The position numbers and the translations under genes were made by a program. Below, in pieces: positions 24,146-37,724 of a stretch of 64,000 nt of DNA; the first letter of the stretch is position 1; every line of letters begins with the position of its first letter. The DNA lies in assembly GCF_000208745.1 (NCBI RefSeq), contig NC_030856.1, forward strand, positions 17,412,178 through 17,476,177, in the 5' to 3' direction. This stretch comes from Theobroma cacao (taxonomy: Eukaryota; Streptophyta; Magnoliopsida; Malvales; Malvaceae). The notes under the pieces were generated by a model. It was not told where the DNA came from. It was given only the letters and a program-made list of their open reading frames with translations, and searched no databases.

Positions 24146-27067
24146 TGTCACGACCCGGTACTCTCATCGAGCCCATAGCAATCGTCGCGATGTCTCGATT
24201 GACATTCATTACTTGGAATGCCAACCGAAACCTCGCAAGGCTTTCACATCAGTTTTACTTTTCCCTTGTGAGCAACAGTTATTAAATACCATGTTTTAAA
24301 GAAATATAGACTAATTTCAAATCAAAAATAATCAAAAAGTAATTTCTACTACACACGGGTATTTGGTCATTTTACCTAAAATTTTCGAACCCTAGTAAAA
24401 ATATGATATACGAGTAATAAGTATCCATTTCATGTCTAAAAATAAGTTTCGTTGTCTAATTCATCAACTCAAAGTGAAATTATAACCATTCAAATTAAAT
24501 AAAAATATTAAATAAAATATTCATTTTCTTATAAAACAATATTTATAAAACTCTACGTAAATAATTTTTGTAGCGAAAAGCAAAATAAATTCATATATAT
24601 AATAGCACACTAAACCAGGTATACGAAAATATTCTACAATAACATGTGGGCCCCAAAATAACCAAAAATATACGAGACTGTAGACCTTCGATTTCTAAGG
24701 ATGCAAATCCAAAAACAACCCTCGACAAAATCGACTGTCTACAGACTGTCCTAAGCTTGAAATGGATAAAACGAAGGGGTGAGTTTTTACAAACCGAGTG
24801 AATAAGCAAAATTCATCTATAACATCTAAAGCCGAGTAAATGGAGACAGTTAAATTATCCCATCATAATATAGTTCATAACATTCAAAACTCATTTCAAT
24901 TCCTATAAAACAATTACATTTCATCAAAATAATCAACAAGGCTTATGATTCTCTTAAAAACTTGGCTTGTGCCAAAACTCATACTCGGGGACACCTTGGC
25001 CCGTGCATCCAACCGAGTCCGCCAAGGATGTTAAAATGACATATACCCATAAACCATGTCTTTACTTTTAAAATATAGCCATTCATTAGCATTGGCTGAG
25101 TTTCATCCTCACGTGGTGGGTCGGCGTGAAGTGAACTCTAAACTTACCTTAGGAGATACCCTCTGCGCCTCTCATACTAAGGTAAAATATAATGGGATTT
25201 ACCGTGCCCCTCTAATAGGTTAGTCCACTGAAACCCGCCCACTGCAGTAAGCTAAATACATAACGCACCAAATCAATAAAATTTCGGCAGCATAACATGG
25301 CTAATATAGTACTATCCAACCTGTCAATGTAAGACAAAACAATTTATATAATTCACAAAATCACAATTTCAGCCATTCATGCTACCACAATTTCATAAGC
25401 CATCAATTCAAATCATGTATATATATATAATACGAATGTATAGCCTCCACTTACTCTATTTCGAAAATCAACATTTAGTTTCAGAATAATTTATAAATCT
25501 CATTCATTTAACCAACATTTAAAATGTAAAACATAATAATTTGCAAATTAAGTGCCTTATTCTTTAAAATCTTAAAACAAGTATAAACCACTTTAGATAA
25601 TTAAGATGAACATCTGATTACTCACAATAGCAAGAGTTTGGAGTACTCCTATTCTTGGTCCTCAAGCAGAATATCTTTACCCTTATCAGAGAGCTCCCCA
25701 CCTATACGTAATACACGACACGTAATTCAATATATTTATGCTAAACTGTTATAAAACTATTTCAGGCTCTATATGAATGCATGACATTGAATGAGAATTG
25801 TCCGAATAATCACTTAAGGATAGTGTTCTACATGGGTTCAATTATGATCAAACTGAATTGGCATTTGACCTAACTCGCACTATGCCTTGTTTAATTAGCC
25901 AAAACATCCAATTCAACTCCAAATATCTTCATTACACTTCCAATATTCCAAATACACCAAAGTACCTCAATGAGCTTAATTGTGACTTAATTCACCGTAA
26001 CCGAAATTCATTCCGATTTCGATATTTGATATCATAAATCATCAATTACGAGCTAAATAACATGAAATACAACCAAATCCATCATCAACATGCCATATAG
26101 AAAATTCGGCCAAATGAGGGTGGTTGCAGAACATGTGATTTTCTTGCTTGTTTTTCCTTCCAAACATCACAAAATAACTAAAAACACTAAGATATTGTGA
26201 AATTTAGCAAAATTCATCACCAAAACGTTTCTCTCTAGATTTGTCCAGCAAAGGTTCCCTCTTGAAAACTTGAATTTCAGCCATGGAGAATAAAAAAGAA
26301 TGCATGGGAAAGGTAGATCACAAGCTAAAATAAAAATCTTACCTTTACTTGCTTGATTCCTTGAAATCCAACAATTTCTCTTGAATTTTTCCTTCCTAGG
26401 GTTTGTTCTTCTCTTTTTCTCTTTGTTCCCTTGCTTGGCGGGCCATAAGAGTGTGAATGTAAGGGTTTTAAGTGAGTTTATATGGGTAATTAAAATAATA
26501 TTAAAGCTTGACACTTGTCACCTTTTAATTGGTCCATGTTTAAAAACATAAGTATTAAGCATTTCATTCCCACCACATATAATCTCTCACTTAAAAAAAT
26601 AATGGGTGAAATTCATGGGTTTGANCAAAATTTCCAATTTCATCCTCATGAACACTTAAAATGACTGTTTTTCCCCTATGTTTGGAAAAATGTCGAAATT
26701 GAAATTTTTTACTTCTCAAATTCAAATAATACTCTAATTAATCAAATTTAGTCAAAATATAATCCAACATTCCAATTTTGCCCTTAGGTGGCAAAATGAC
26801 CATTTTGCCTTTACGTTATGAAAATTCCCGAATTAACTCCAAATCAATTCTCGAACTCCGAATCATCATATTAAGACATTTAAGATTCAATAACTCTCAA
26901 ATACATCGTAAAATCTTTATTTGGCCTAGTTCGAGGCTTTAATCAACTTAATTGTACCACTAGGTACAATACCGACTTTTAACGATTTTTTGATACATTC
27001 ACTTTTGCAAACATTCTATCAAGCACATGAATGACATGAGAAGTATATAATAGAGTAGGGCTTGATA
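24146..27067 (-). repeat. 3' LTR (C) of chromovirus Y
   Basis: On the - strand it starts at 27067 with TATCAAGCCCTACTC (TG mutated to TA), directly after the PPT, and ends ...CGGGTCGTGACA at 24146. Contains an N at 26625 joined to a 25-30 base deletion relative to B. Left of the N (about 25560-26624) it is nearly identical to B; right of it, and below 25560, it is diverged. The TATA box is at 26477-26482. Confidence 0.9.
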
Positions 27068-27085
27068 GTACTACCCCCCTTTAAA
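27068..27085 (-). promoter_or_regulatory. Polypurine tract of chromovirus Y
   Basis: On the - strand TTTAAAGGGGGGTAGTAC lies between the end of pol (27108) and the start of LTR C. Confidence 0.8.
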
Positions 27086-27107
27086 ATAAAATTTTGACAT
27101 CAAAATT

Positions 27108-28562
27108 TCACTTACTGGACTCAGAGAAAAGATATGGGTATTGGTTTCTCATCTGGTGCTTAACTTCCCACGTCATCTCCTCCATCCGAGCATTTTTCCA
27201 TAACACCTTAACCATTGGAATGTTCTTATTCCTCAACACTCAATCCTTTCGGTCTAAAATACGTACAGGTTGCACCTCAAACTTCAAATCTTCTTGCAAC
27301 TCAATCAGAGGTGCCTCAAGGATATGGGAGGGATCAGGTACATACTTCTTCAGCATCAAGACGTGGAAGACATTGTGAATCCAATCTAACTCCGAGGGTA
27401 ATTCTAGTCTATATGCCACTGGCCCAATCCTTTCAATAATATGAAAGGGTCCAATGTATCTCGAATTGAGCTTTCCTCACTTTGCGAATCGAATCACACC
27501 TTTCATTATCCAACAAGATACCACGATTTATCACAATAATATAATCAAATAAGACTTAATACCTCAAAGTATTCAAATCATTACTTTTCCAAGGAGAGAC
27601 CTTAAGAAAACCCTATCATCAACTCTAAATTTCAAATCTTTTCTCTGTCTATCCGAGTAACTTTTCTGCCTATCTTGAGCTGTCTTTAATCGCTCTCGGA
27701 TAACCTAGATCTTGTCATTAGTCAAATCAATCAATTCTACATTAAACAATTTCCTCTCACCCACTTCATCCCAACAGAGTGGAGTTCGACACTGTCTCCC
27801 ATACAGAGCCTCGTATGGTGCCATCCCAATACTAGACTAAAAACTATTGTTATACGCGAACTCCACCAATGGCAAGTGTCTGTCCCAACTCCCAGTAAAG
27901 TCAATGACACAAGCCCGTAGCATATCCTCCAAAGTTTGAATGGTCCTTTCAGACTGACCATCTGTCTGTGGATGAAAGGCAGTACTAAATCTCAAATTAG
28001 CTTCGAGAGCACCTTGGAATTTCGACCAAAATCGAGAAGTGAACCGAGGGTCTCGATCTGACATGATAGAAACTGGGACTCCATGTAATCTCACTATCTC
28101 ATCTATATAAAGTCTAGCAAGTTTCTCAATGGAATACGTGCTATGGATAGCCAAGAAATGGGCGGACTTAGTCAATCTATCCACAATCACCCAAATAGCA
28201 TCCTTCCCACTCTGCATCCGCGATAAACCCAATACAAAGTCCATAGTCACGTGCTCCCATTTCCATTCAGGGATAGGTAGAGGCTGAAGAGTACTTGATG
28301 GTTTCTGATGTTCCGCCTTAATTTGTTGGCATGTGAGACATTTCGCTACAAACTCTGTTATGTCTCGTTTTATACCCGACCACCAGCAACTTTCCTTGAT
28401 AGTCATGTACATTTTGGTGCTTTCAGGATGTAAAGCATACGCGAAAGAATGAGCTTCCTCCAAAATAACCCGTCCCAATTGATCATCTTTAGGGACACAA
28501 ACCCAATTCCCAAGCATCAAAATACCATCATCACCAAGTCTGAACTCACTAGTTTCTCCATC
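27108..28562 (-). pseudogene. Integrase and chromodomain-like tail of chromovirus Y, broken
   Basis: The - strand gives a zinc-finger start ([18 protein letters not shown] ... [14 protein letters not shown], the H-H-C-C pattern), then the catalytic core: TMDFVLGL (first Asp), [15 protein letters not shown] (second Asp) and [20 protein letters not shown] (Glu). It continues past a stop at 27837 with GMAPYEALYGRQCRTPLCW, YIGPFHIIERIGPVAYRLELP, and the tail FEVQPVRILDRKD, then KVLWKNARMEEMTWE and NQYPYLF, which marks it as a chromovirus. In-frame stops include one just before [14 protein letters not shown], one after YNNSF and one after DRKD. Integrase would insert the cDNA; the tail would target heterochromatin. 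Not functional here. Confidence 0.92.
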
Positions 28563-29132
28563 TCATAACTTTTGTACTTCTCGTTTCAACTCTTCATCAG
28601 ACTTCTGCAATTCTCTAATTTGGTTCAACAATGAGGGTCTCATAACAAAGATAGCAAATAGGGTTCCATCCTCGTCATTACTCAACTGAATCCCTAGAGA
28701 TTTCATCTCAAGTAGTATCGAAAAATAAGAATTCTGAAGTGATGCTAATAAAGATGAGGATTTACGACTCAAGGCATCTGCTACAACGTTTGCCTTCCCC
28801 GAATGATAATCAATCACTAAGTCGTAATCTTTAATCAACTCTAACCAACATCTCTGTCTCAGGTTGAGTTCTTTCTAGGTGAGCAAGTATTTCAAACTTT
28901 TGTGGTCAGTAAAAATTTGACAACGCTCACCATATAAGTAATGCCTCTAGATTTTCAATGCAAAGACTACTGCTGCTAACTCCAAATCATGGGTAGGGTA
29001 ATTCGTCTCATTCCTTTTCAGCTGCCAAGAAGCATAAGCTACTACTTTCTCATCCTGCATTAACACGCACCCTAATCCCAATTTAGAGGCATCACTATAC
29101 ACCACAAATTCTTTCCCACTAACAGGAAGTGT
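28563..29132 (-). pseudogene. RNase H of chromovirus Y, broken
   Basis: On the - strand: [15 protein letters not shown] (first acidic residue), [20 protein letters not shown] with the family's LEL following, then IFTDHKSLKYLLT and [20 protein letters not shown] with the downstream RKS. In-frame stops occur at about 28952 and 28877. Normal gypsy RNase H order between RT and integrase. Confidence 0.88.
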
Positions 29133-29953
29133 TTAAACGGGAGCGGAGGTCAACCAGTTCTTCAGCTCCTGAAATCGACTCTCACAGACATCATCCCACT
29201 CAAATTTGACTCCTTTACGAGTCAGACGAGTTAGAGGAGCAGCTATCAATGCGAACTGTTGAACGAACCTCCTATAATAACCGACTAAACCGAGGAAACT
29301 TCGAATCTTTGTCACCATTTTCGGTTGCTCCCACTATAAGATTGCCTCTATCTTTTTGGGATCGACATAAATTGCAGCTCTAGACACAACATGTCCCAAG
29401 AAAACCACTTCCTTCAACCAGAACTCACATTTAGAAAACTTGGCATAAAGTTGTCTCTCGCGCAAGGTTTACAGTACAATGCGCAAATGGGCAGCATGTT
29501 CATCATTATCCGTCGAATACACCAGAATATCATCTATGAACATTATCACGAACTTATTCAAGTATGGGTGGAACACGTTATTCATGAGGTCCATAAAAGC
29601 TGTCGGGGCATTAGTCAAACCAAATGGCATAACTAGAAACTCATAATGCTCATAACGAGTCCTGAAAGCAGTCTTGGGTACATCCTACTCCTTGATCTTC
29701 AACTGATGATACCCAGACCTCAGATCAATCTTAGAAAACACCGTGGCACCCTTTAGCTGATCAAAAAGATCATCAATCCATGGTAGAAGATATTTATTCT
29801 TGATGGTTGGTCGATTCAGCTGACGGTAGTCAATACATAGTCAAAAAGTGCCATCCTTCTTCTTTACAAACAAGACTGTCGCACCCCAAGGAGAAGTACT
29901 AGGGTGAATAAAACCCTTATATAATAATTCTTATAGTTGGACTTTCAACTCCT
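29133..29953 (-). pseudogene. Reverse transcriptase of chromovirus Y, broken
   Basis: On the - strand: [66 protein letters not shown], and the catalytic FIDDILVYS at about 29530. Then [20 protein letters not shown] and IRSFLGLVGYYRRFVQQF. Catalytic aspartates are present, but stops occur after DGTF, KIKE, LRIVL and IEAIL. The frame of the preceding protease piece shifts around 29990. This is the typical Ty3/gypsy RT. Confidence 0.92.
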
Positions 29954-30589
29954 TTAACTCTGCCGGAGCCATCCGATACGGAAGAATGAAATAAGTGCGG
30001 TACACGAAAGTAAATCAATAGAGAACTCAAGCTCTTGATCAGGAGATAGTCCCGGTAACTCATCCGAAAACACATCAGAGAACTCATTTACTATTGGGAC
30101 ATCCTCTAACTTAAGTTCCCCCTTTGAGGTATCAAACACATATGCTAGATAAGTCAAATACCCTTTCTGCACTAGTTTCAAAGCTTTGATAGCCGAGATT
30201 ACACAAGATGGTAATACTCGACGTTCCCCTAAAAATACAACCTCTACTCCCTCAGAATTTTGAAGTACAACTTCCTTCTTGAAACAATCCACTTTTGCCT
30301 GATGTGTAGTCAACCAGTCCATACCCAATATCAAATCAAAATCCCGAATCTCTAAAGGAATTAAGTCAGCCTTGAATTCTTCCTCACCAACTCTTATCCC
30401 ACAATCTCTATAACAAGTGTTTCTAATCAACTGTTCTCCTAGAGGGGTATGAACTACAATTTCCTCCTCTAAAGGTGACAGGTTTCTATCAAAAAAGGAT
30501 GCAAATATCGTGCTCACATAAGATCTATCCGAACCAGAATCGATTAAGACATAAGCATCTTTGTCAAATACAAACATAGTACCTGTCAC
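29954..30589 (-). pseudogene. Aspartic protease and RT entry of chromovirus Y
   Basis: Retropepsin-like domain: YVLIDSGSDRSYVS carries the D-S-G active site (family D-[ST]-G), with DLILGMDWL downstream and VISAIKALKLVQKG near the end. It is followed by the RT lead-in FSDVFSDELPGLSPD. The frame is continuous with the gag piece upstream but separated from it by two TGA codons (30590-30604). A shift near 29990 disconnects it from RT. The protease would process the gag-pol precursor. Confidence 0.9.
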
Positions 30590-30604
30590 TGCACTAGGTC
30601 AAAC

Positions 30605-31089
30605 TCATGCATCTTCCTCTATCATAGCAAAAGCTCTCATTTGAGTATGAGTCTGTGGTCTAAAGGGTGGATACGTCGGGGTATTACTCCCCACACCAGA
30701 CAGTATTGCTACACCCTGTCTCGGCTGTGACCTAGAAGAATCTCTCTTCTGAATATCAGTGCGAGCTTGGGGAGATGAAGTAGCTGCAGTAGCTCGTCCT
30801 AACTGTGGGTAAGCACTCCTCATGTGACCCTGTTGACCACAATGAAAACACCGCATGGGCTCCCTACACGGCCCGATATGAAATCTCTCACAATTTCAGC
30901 ATTTGTCAAAACTCCTAGAACTCTTCCTAAGAGCACTCGTCACTGATCTACTAAATCTAGGAGACTTCTACTGTTGCTATTGAGATGAGGGTTCAGTAGA
31001 TGCTACGGAGGCAGTGGTAGCACTCCCTGAAGCAGATGAATCCTTGCCCTTTTTCGGGGGCTGATTGGAAGATATATTTAGATTTCTCC
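30605..31089 (-). pseudogene. gag 3' part (zinc knuckle) of chromovirus Y
   Basis: The CCHC knuckle is visible as CFHCGQQGHMRSAYPQ at about 30850-30805. The last Cys of the C-x2-C-x4-H-x4-C pattern has become Tyr, so metal binding would be lost. It is followed by a Ser/Pro/Gln-rich linker ending MRAFAMIEEDA. The upstream side carries a Lys/Ser-rich stretch (NQPPKKGKDSSASGSATT) that runs to the insertion point of solo LTR D. Two TGA codons separate it from the protease frame. Confidence 0.88.
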
Positions 31090-33899
31090 TGTCAGACCCG
31101 GAACCTCCCTCGAGCTCATGATAACCGTCGCGACTTCCCGATTTACACTCATTACCCGAAATGCCAATCGAAACCCCACAAGGCTTACGTATCAGTTTCT
31201 TGCCTTTCTTGTGGGCAATCGTTGTTAAACATTCCATTTTAAACAATTACCAGTCGTTTTCGGCTCAAGTAAATCAAAAGACAAAATTTTTTTTAAAGGA
31301 TTTATAGACAAATATTACTATTCAAAATATTGATTAAAATATAGCATTTTTATGTAAAACAATATTTATAGAAACACGTGTAAGCAAAATAAATTCATAC
31401 ATACAATAATTTACAAAGTTATAATGTACAATAACAATTACAATGACAAGTGGCTCATAAATACACCAAGTGTTGGTGATAGTAACCAACTGTTTGTGAG
31501 ATAGAGGGGTCAACTGGAATCCTCGACAAAATCGGGTATCTACAAGCTACCATAGGCCTGAAATATTTGGAAAGAAGGTGGGTAAGATTTTGCAATCCCA
31601 ATGAGTAAACAGACATTATTATAAATATCTAAAGGCGAGTAAAATGGAGGCTAGTTTAAACAACAAATCACAAACCATTTCATAAGGTTTTCAATTTATT
31701 TCTTAAACCGTAAAATATTTGTAATTTACCAAAACAGTTGTTAAGGCTTATGACTTTTATTAAAAACAGGGCTCAAGCCAAAAACTAATCCTCGGGGATA
31801 CCTTGGCCGAGGCATCTAACCGAGTCCGCCAAGGTTGTTAAGATATTTACATGTTAAACACATGTTAGTTTTGAAAACAAGCCGCTCCTTGGCATTTGCC
31901 GAGTTACACATTCACGTGGGGGTTCGACGTGAAGTGAACTCTAACACTAACCCGGGAGTTACCCTCCTCACCTCTACAACCGGAGTAACTATATAACCAG
32001 GTTTACTGCGCCCCTCTAATAGGCAGTCCATGGAAACCCGTCACTGCAGTGACTAAACCCACCAATTTTAATAAAATTTCGACAGTATAATGTGGCTTTT
32101 ATTTATTTACTCAGCCTGCATAGTAAAAGACAGCTTACATAAATTCCCAATGTAATTATAAACTATAGCCACATATACTCATATATCATAAGCCATTCAT
32201 GGGAAAATATATTTTTTAAAACAATTGGCAACCTCCCATTAACTCAATTTCATAATCAAAAGTTTCTTATTTCAGATAATCAACACAATATATGTATTTG
32301 TCACATTTATTTCTAAAACATCAAAAGTCCCATTTTAATCTCATTTTCGTTTCATAAAATACATAAAGAGCATTTAAAAATAAACTCTAAATAATTTACA
32401 ATAATAATAGGTTTACTCACCGTTTGTACAAATTAAATGCTTTCTAGGTGCCCCGATCACTGTTCATCGAGTACGACTTCCTTGCCTTTACCGGAAGGCT
32501 CTCCTCCTAGACACATTGTAAAAATTACACAATTCACCACATTGATGCTAAATCACTATATAATTGACTTAAATCCTATACTAATGCATGGTATGAAATG
32601 CAATAGCCTAAAACGGCTTAAACGCGATATTAACCTAATTTTGGCACTTTACCCGATAAATTGCTAAAGCGCTCCATTTTAGCTCTAAATTGTCCCATTT
32701 TCTCTCCAACATTTCTAACCATTAAATATCAGCCAATAACCTTCTAAAATCATCAAAATCAGCTCACTTTCCTCCTTGAAAAATTCAGCATAATGGGTTT
32801 CAATGGGAGAAAATTATTTCTCTGGCTTATTTTTGCTATATTACAATATAACCTAACTAAAATCACTTAATTCAATTAAAATCAACTAAAACTCAAGGTC
32901 AAAACTCATCCATGGAGGTTTGGCCAGCATGGGTGTCCATACCGACTTTCTAATTTTGCATGGAAATGAGAAAAAATGCATGGGTAGTGAAAATTACAAG
33001 AAAAATCAATGAAATTTACCTTTTTAATGCTTGATTTCTTGATTTCTCTTGATTTTCCCCAAATTTTTCAGCTAGGGTTCTTATTTCTTTTCCCCCTTTT
33101 CTCTCCTGGTTTGGACGGCTTGAAGAAGATGAGAATTCTGGAAGTTTGACCTTTTTAAAGGCTAAAATAATATAATATTATTTTATTTATTTTTTTAATG
33201 TTTTATTAATTCCTTAAATTCTAGCCATCCATTTGTTTCCAAATTTCACCATACACTTGTCCCACATATCCATAGCTTAGATAAATTTCTCAGACTTATC
33301 CAAAGTCTTGGTGGAGTAATTTTTGAAATTCACACTTTTGCCCCCGTAAAAGTCAAAAATTACTTTTTACCCGAAAAATTGAAAAATTGCCCATAGATAT
33401 ATTTTTCATCCCTTATACTCATACCATTCTCCAATTTGTTAAATTTGATCTAAATTCTCTCAAAATCTCAAATTTTGTCTACGAGTGGTAAAATTACGAT
33501 TTTGCCCCTACACTCCAAAAATCACCAAAATTAAACTTTTTCACTTCCTATCATTAAATTATAGTCCAAATAGTTAATCTTGATCAAAAATTTCACTCCA
33601 TGATCAAATTATTATCTTAGGTGGCAAAATGACGATTTTGCCCCTGAACATCAAAATTTTCAATTTTTCCCCAAATGAACCCTCGAACTCCGAACAATCA
33701 TTTTTAGTCATTCCTGGACTGTAAAATATTAAATTTCATCCTACAATTCCTATTTGAACTAGTTGGAGGTTAAATCAACTCAAGTGTACCATTAGGTACA
33801 ATACCGGGTTTCATCTGTTCTTAGAAGCTTTCCTAGCGTAATAACATGCTACTCAATACATGTATGTCATGACATGTGTTTATAGGGTCGAGTTTTACA
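31090..33899 (-). repeat. Solo LTR D (gypsy LTR family 1) in gag of Y, TSD TCTCC
   Basis: On the + strand it reads TGTCAGACCCGGAAC ... GGTCGAGTTTTACA. The five bases outside are TCTCC on both sides (31085-31089 and 33900-33904). Gag reading continues across it once removed (MALQVEKLAIENRRI on the higher side, the Ser-rich linker on the lower side). It is among the more diverged family members here. The leader has CTAGGGTTC (a telo-box on the - strand) at about 33072. Confidence 0.95.
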
Positions 33900-34722
33900 T
33901 CTCCTTTTAGCAAACTCGGGTCGAATCCTCCTATTCTCAATAGCGAGCTTTTCAACCTGTAGAGCCATCTGCACAATCTCTTTATACGGCTCCCTACCTG
34001 TCACTCTCATATGGTCTCTGATTTCATTCCAGAGCCCTTCCTCAAAGTAATTAGCCTGATCCTACTCAGTCTTCACCAAATCGGGCACATAAGATATTAG
34101 CTCGTTAAAACGAGCCTCATACTCCTCTACTGTCAAATTTCCCTATTTCAAACTTGAGAACTATTTCTTGTTTTCCTTTTGATGAAAATAAGTGTAATAT
34201 TGACTGTCGAACTCCCTCAGAAAATTTGACTAGGTCCAAGGAGTAGTAGAATGAGATTTTACTGAATTCCACCAAGTACCGGCCCTCTTTTCAAGTAGTC
34301 TTATGGCCACCATCAATTTCATATCATCCTCTAGTCTCATATCATTAAGTGTCTTCAATAGCTGAATGATCCAGTCCTTAGCTGCGGTTGCATTCAGATC
34401 ACCCGTAAAAGAAATGCAACCGAGTTGCCTAGCCTCCTTAAGTTTCTTAGAAATGGAGACATTAGGTACTTGTGGTGAAACAGGAGGTGGGGGTGGGGGT
34501 GGCACTGAAGGAGCAGTCGAAGGAACAGTAGGAGGAACTTGACCAGCCTGAGCCTGACCAGTAATAGCAGTAAGAAAAGCTGCCAATGCCTGAACTACCT
34601 CAAGAGACATGGAAGGAACACTAAGAATATTAGTAGATGGTGGAGGAGGTGGACGATGTGGAGGAGTCTCAGTATGTTTAGCAGCAGGTGCTGCACCAAA
34701 GGTAGATGTAGCCGATTCCCTC
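33900..34722 (-). pseudogene. gag middle part of chromovirus Y
   Basis: The - strand holds a Pro-rich segment (PPHRPPPPPSTN ... VPPTVPSTAPSVPPPPPPP) and then the retrotransposon gag core: FTGDLNATAAKDWIIQL, MRLEDDMKLMVAIRLLEKRA, GTWWNSVKSH, EYEARFNELISYVPDLV, YFEEGLWNEIRDHMRV and LQVEKLAIENRRI. Stops interrupt it at TPWT*, NKK*, SLK* and KTE*, all TAG. Gag forms the virus-like particle shell in the intact family. It sits between solo LTRs E and D. Confidence 0.9.
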
Positions 34723-37700
34723 TATCACAACCCGGTACTCCCTTCGAGCCCATGACATCCGTCGCGATGTCTCGATAGACATTCATTACCCGAAATATCA
34801 ATCGAAACCTCGCAAGGCTCTCGCTTCAGTTTTACATCTCCCTTGTGAGCAATAGTTACTAAATATCATGTTTTAAGGGAATATAAACTATTTTTAAATC
34901 AAAACAAATAAAAAAATAATTTCTATCACATAGGGGTATTTTGGTCATTTTTACTCAAAAATTTTGAAACCTGTTGAAAATATAATATATAGGGAAAAAT
35001 ACACATTTCATAATTAAAAAAAAGTTTTTATGTCTAAAACATTCATTTAGGGTGAAATTATAGCTAATAGAATAAAATAAAAATATTAAATGAAATATTC
35101 TATTTTCTTATAAAACAATATTTAGAGAACTCTGCGTAAATAATTTTTGTAACGTAAAAGCAAAATAAATTCATACATACAGTAACACAGATAACCATAG
35201 TATGTAATTTAATTTACAATGACGTGTAGGCCCCCGAATGACTAAAGGTAACAAAGGCTGTGGACCTACAATTTCTGAGGAGGCGAGTCTAATAATAACC
35301 CTCGACATAATTAGCTATTTAAGGACTATCCTGATCCTAGAATGAATGGAAAAGAGGGTGGTGAGTTTATATAAACTCAATGAGTAAACAAACATCATCT
35401 AAAATATCTAAAGTCGAGTAAATGGAGACAACTTAAAATAGTTCATCGTACTATGATTCATAACGTTTGAAACTCATTTCAACTAAATAAAATAATCTCA
35501 TTTCACTCAAATAATCAACATGGCTTATGAATTTATTAAAAACTTGGCTCGTGCCAAAACTCATTCTCGGGGATACCTTGATCAGAGGCATCCAACCGAG
35601 TCCGCCAAGGCTGTTAAAGAAAAGACATACATCCATAAATCATATTTGTACATTTTAAAACATAGCCGTTCCTTGGCGTTGGCTGAGTTCACCCTCACGT
35701 GGTGGTTTAGCATGTAGTGAACTCTAAAGCTTTACCTCAGGAGATACCCTCGCGCATCTTGTACTAAGGTAAATATAACCGGGTTTACCGTGCCCCTCTC
35801 TAATAGGCTGGTCCTCGGAAACCCACCACTGCAGTGACTAATCAATATCCCACCAAATCAATAAAAGTTTCGACAGCAAGACATGACAATTATATTACTA
35901 TCCAGCCTGTTAAGGCAAAACAAACAGTTCATACAATTTCAACACAATTTCCAATTCAGCCATTCATGCCAATATCACCATAAGCCTTTCAATTCAAACC
36001 ATAAATTTACAACACAATCAAACAGTCTCCAATTACTCAATTTCTAAAATCATCATTCAATTTCAAAATGATTTATAAAACTCATTTCATTTAATCACAT
36101 TTTACTTATAAAACATAAGGATTTACCATTTAAACTCATTTTTCTATAAAATCACAAAAACGAATAAAAACTACTTTAGATAATTAAGACGATAATAAGG
36201 TTACTCACAATATCGAGAATCGAGGTACTCCTAATCCCGATCTTTGGGTACAATCTCCTTACCCTTATCGGAAGTTTCACCACCTAGACATAATGCACAA
36301 CAAGCAATTTACTATATTTGTGCTAAACCGTTATAAAACTAATTTAGGCTTTATATGAATACATGCAATGGGATGTGAAATGTTCGGATTATTATCTAAA
36401 TGCGGTGTTCTACGTAGGTTCAATTGTGTATGGGGCTGAAATGGTATTGACCTAATTCACACTATACGCTGGTTAATTGGCCAAAATATCCAATTCAACT
36501 CCAAATAAATTCATTTCACTTCCAATACTCCAAAACACCAAATATAAGCTAGATAACATGAATTATAGCAAAATCATCCTCAACATTTTCTCTTGGAAAA
36601 ATTCGGCCATGGAGGGTTCATAAATAATATGTGGTTTTTCATGCTTGATTTTTACACTTTACATCATAAAACAAATATAAATACCTAAATAGCATGAAAT
36701 TCATCAAAGTCCATTTCCCAATTTCTCTCTTGAAAAATTCAGCCAATGGGTGTGGGTGAAGGGCATGAAATTTCTTGCTTGTTTTCCATGCTAAACATCA
36801 CCAAACAACTAAAAACACTAGAATAACATGAAATCTAGCTAAATCCAAGATCAAAACCCCTCCCCCCATGTCCAGCCAGCAAAGGTATCTTCATGCAAAC
36901 TTGATTCTCAACCATAGAAAATGAAAAAGAATGCATAGGAAAGGTAGATCACAAGCTAAAATCAAGAAATTTTACCTTTACTTGCTTAATTCCTTGAAAT
37001 CTACCAATTTTCCCCTTGAATTTTTGCTCACTAGGGTTTGTTCTCTTTTTTTTTTCTTTGTTCTTGGTGAGGCCGAACATATGGGAGTGAAATGGGAGAG
37101 TCATGTGCTGATTTTAATGTAAATTATAAAGAAATGAAAGCTTGCCATGTGTCACCTTTTAATTGGTCCATTTTTAAACTTAATAATTAAGCATTCTCCC
37201 ACCACCACATAAAATATCTCAATTATTCAAAGTATAATAGGTGAAATTCAAGGACTTGACAAGTGTCATGGTGGTGCAAAATTTCAGAAATTCCAATTTT
37301 GCCCCCATAGACACGTAAAATGATCGTTTTGCCTTTATGCTCGGAAAAATGTCAGAATTAAAATTTTTCACTTCTCAAGCTCAAATTATGTTCCAATAGT
37401 CAAACTTGATCAAAATTTCATCCACTATTCCAATTTTGCCCTCAGGTGGCAAACTGACCATTTTAACCCTACGTTATGAAAATTTCAATTTAACTCTAAA
37501 TCAATCCCCGAGCTCCAAATCACCATATTAAGTCATTCTAAGGTTCAATAACTCTCGAATGCATATGAAAATCTCTATTTGGACTAATTTCAGTCTTAAA
37601 TCAACTTAATTGTACCATTAGGTACAATATCGTCGTTTAACGATTACTGAGGCATTCAAGTATGCAGACATTCTATCAAGTACCTATACAATAGGGCAAA

Positions 37701-37724
37701 TATATTATAAAGTTGGGCTTGACA
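34723..37724 (-). repeat. Solo LTR E (gypsy LTR family 1) in the gag start of Y
   Basis: On the + strand it reads TATCACAACCCGGTACTCCC ... TTGGGCTTGACA (first TG changed to TA). Flanks are CCCTC (34718-34722) and CCCCC (37725-37729), a 5-bp TSD with one change. It separates the gag N-terminus (37725-37818) from the rest of gag. LTR leader near 36960-37050 with AAACCCTAG on the - strand. Confidence 0.88.

Noticed and set aside
29133..30589. Could the reverse transcriptases belong to a retron, DGR or other defence system?
   Set aside because: All have gag, protease, integrase, RNase H, LTRs and PPTs in plant copia or gypsy order. There is no sign of a bacterial-type system.
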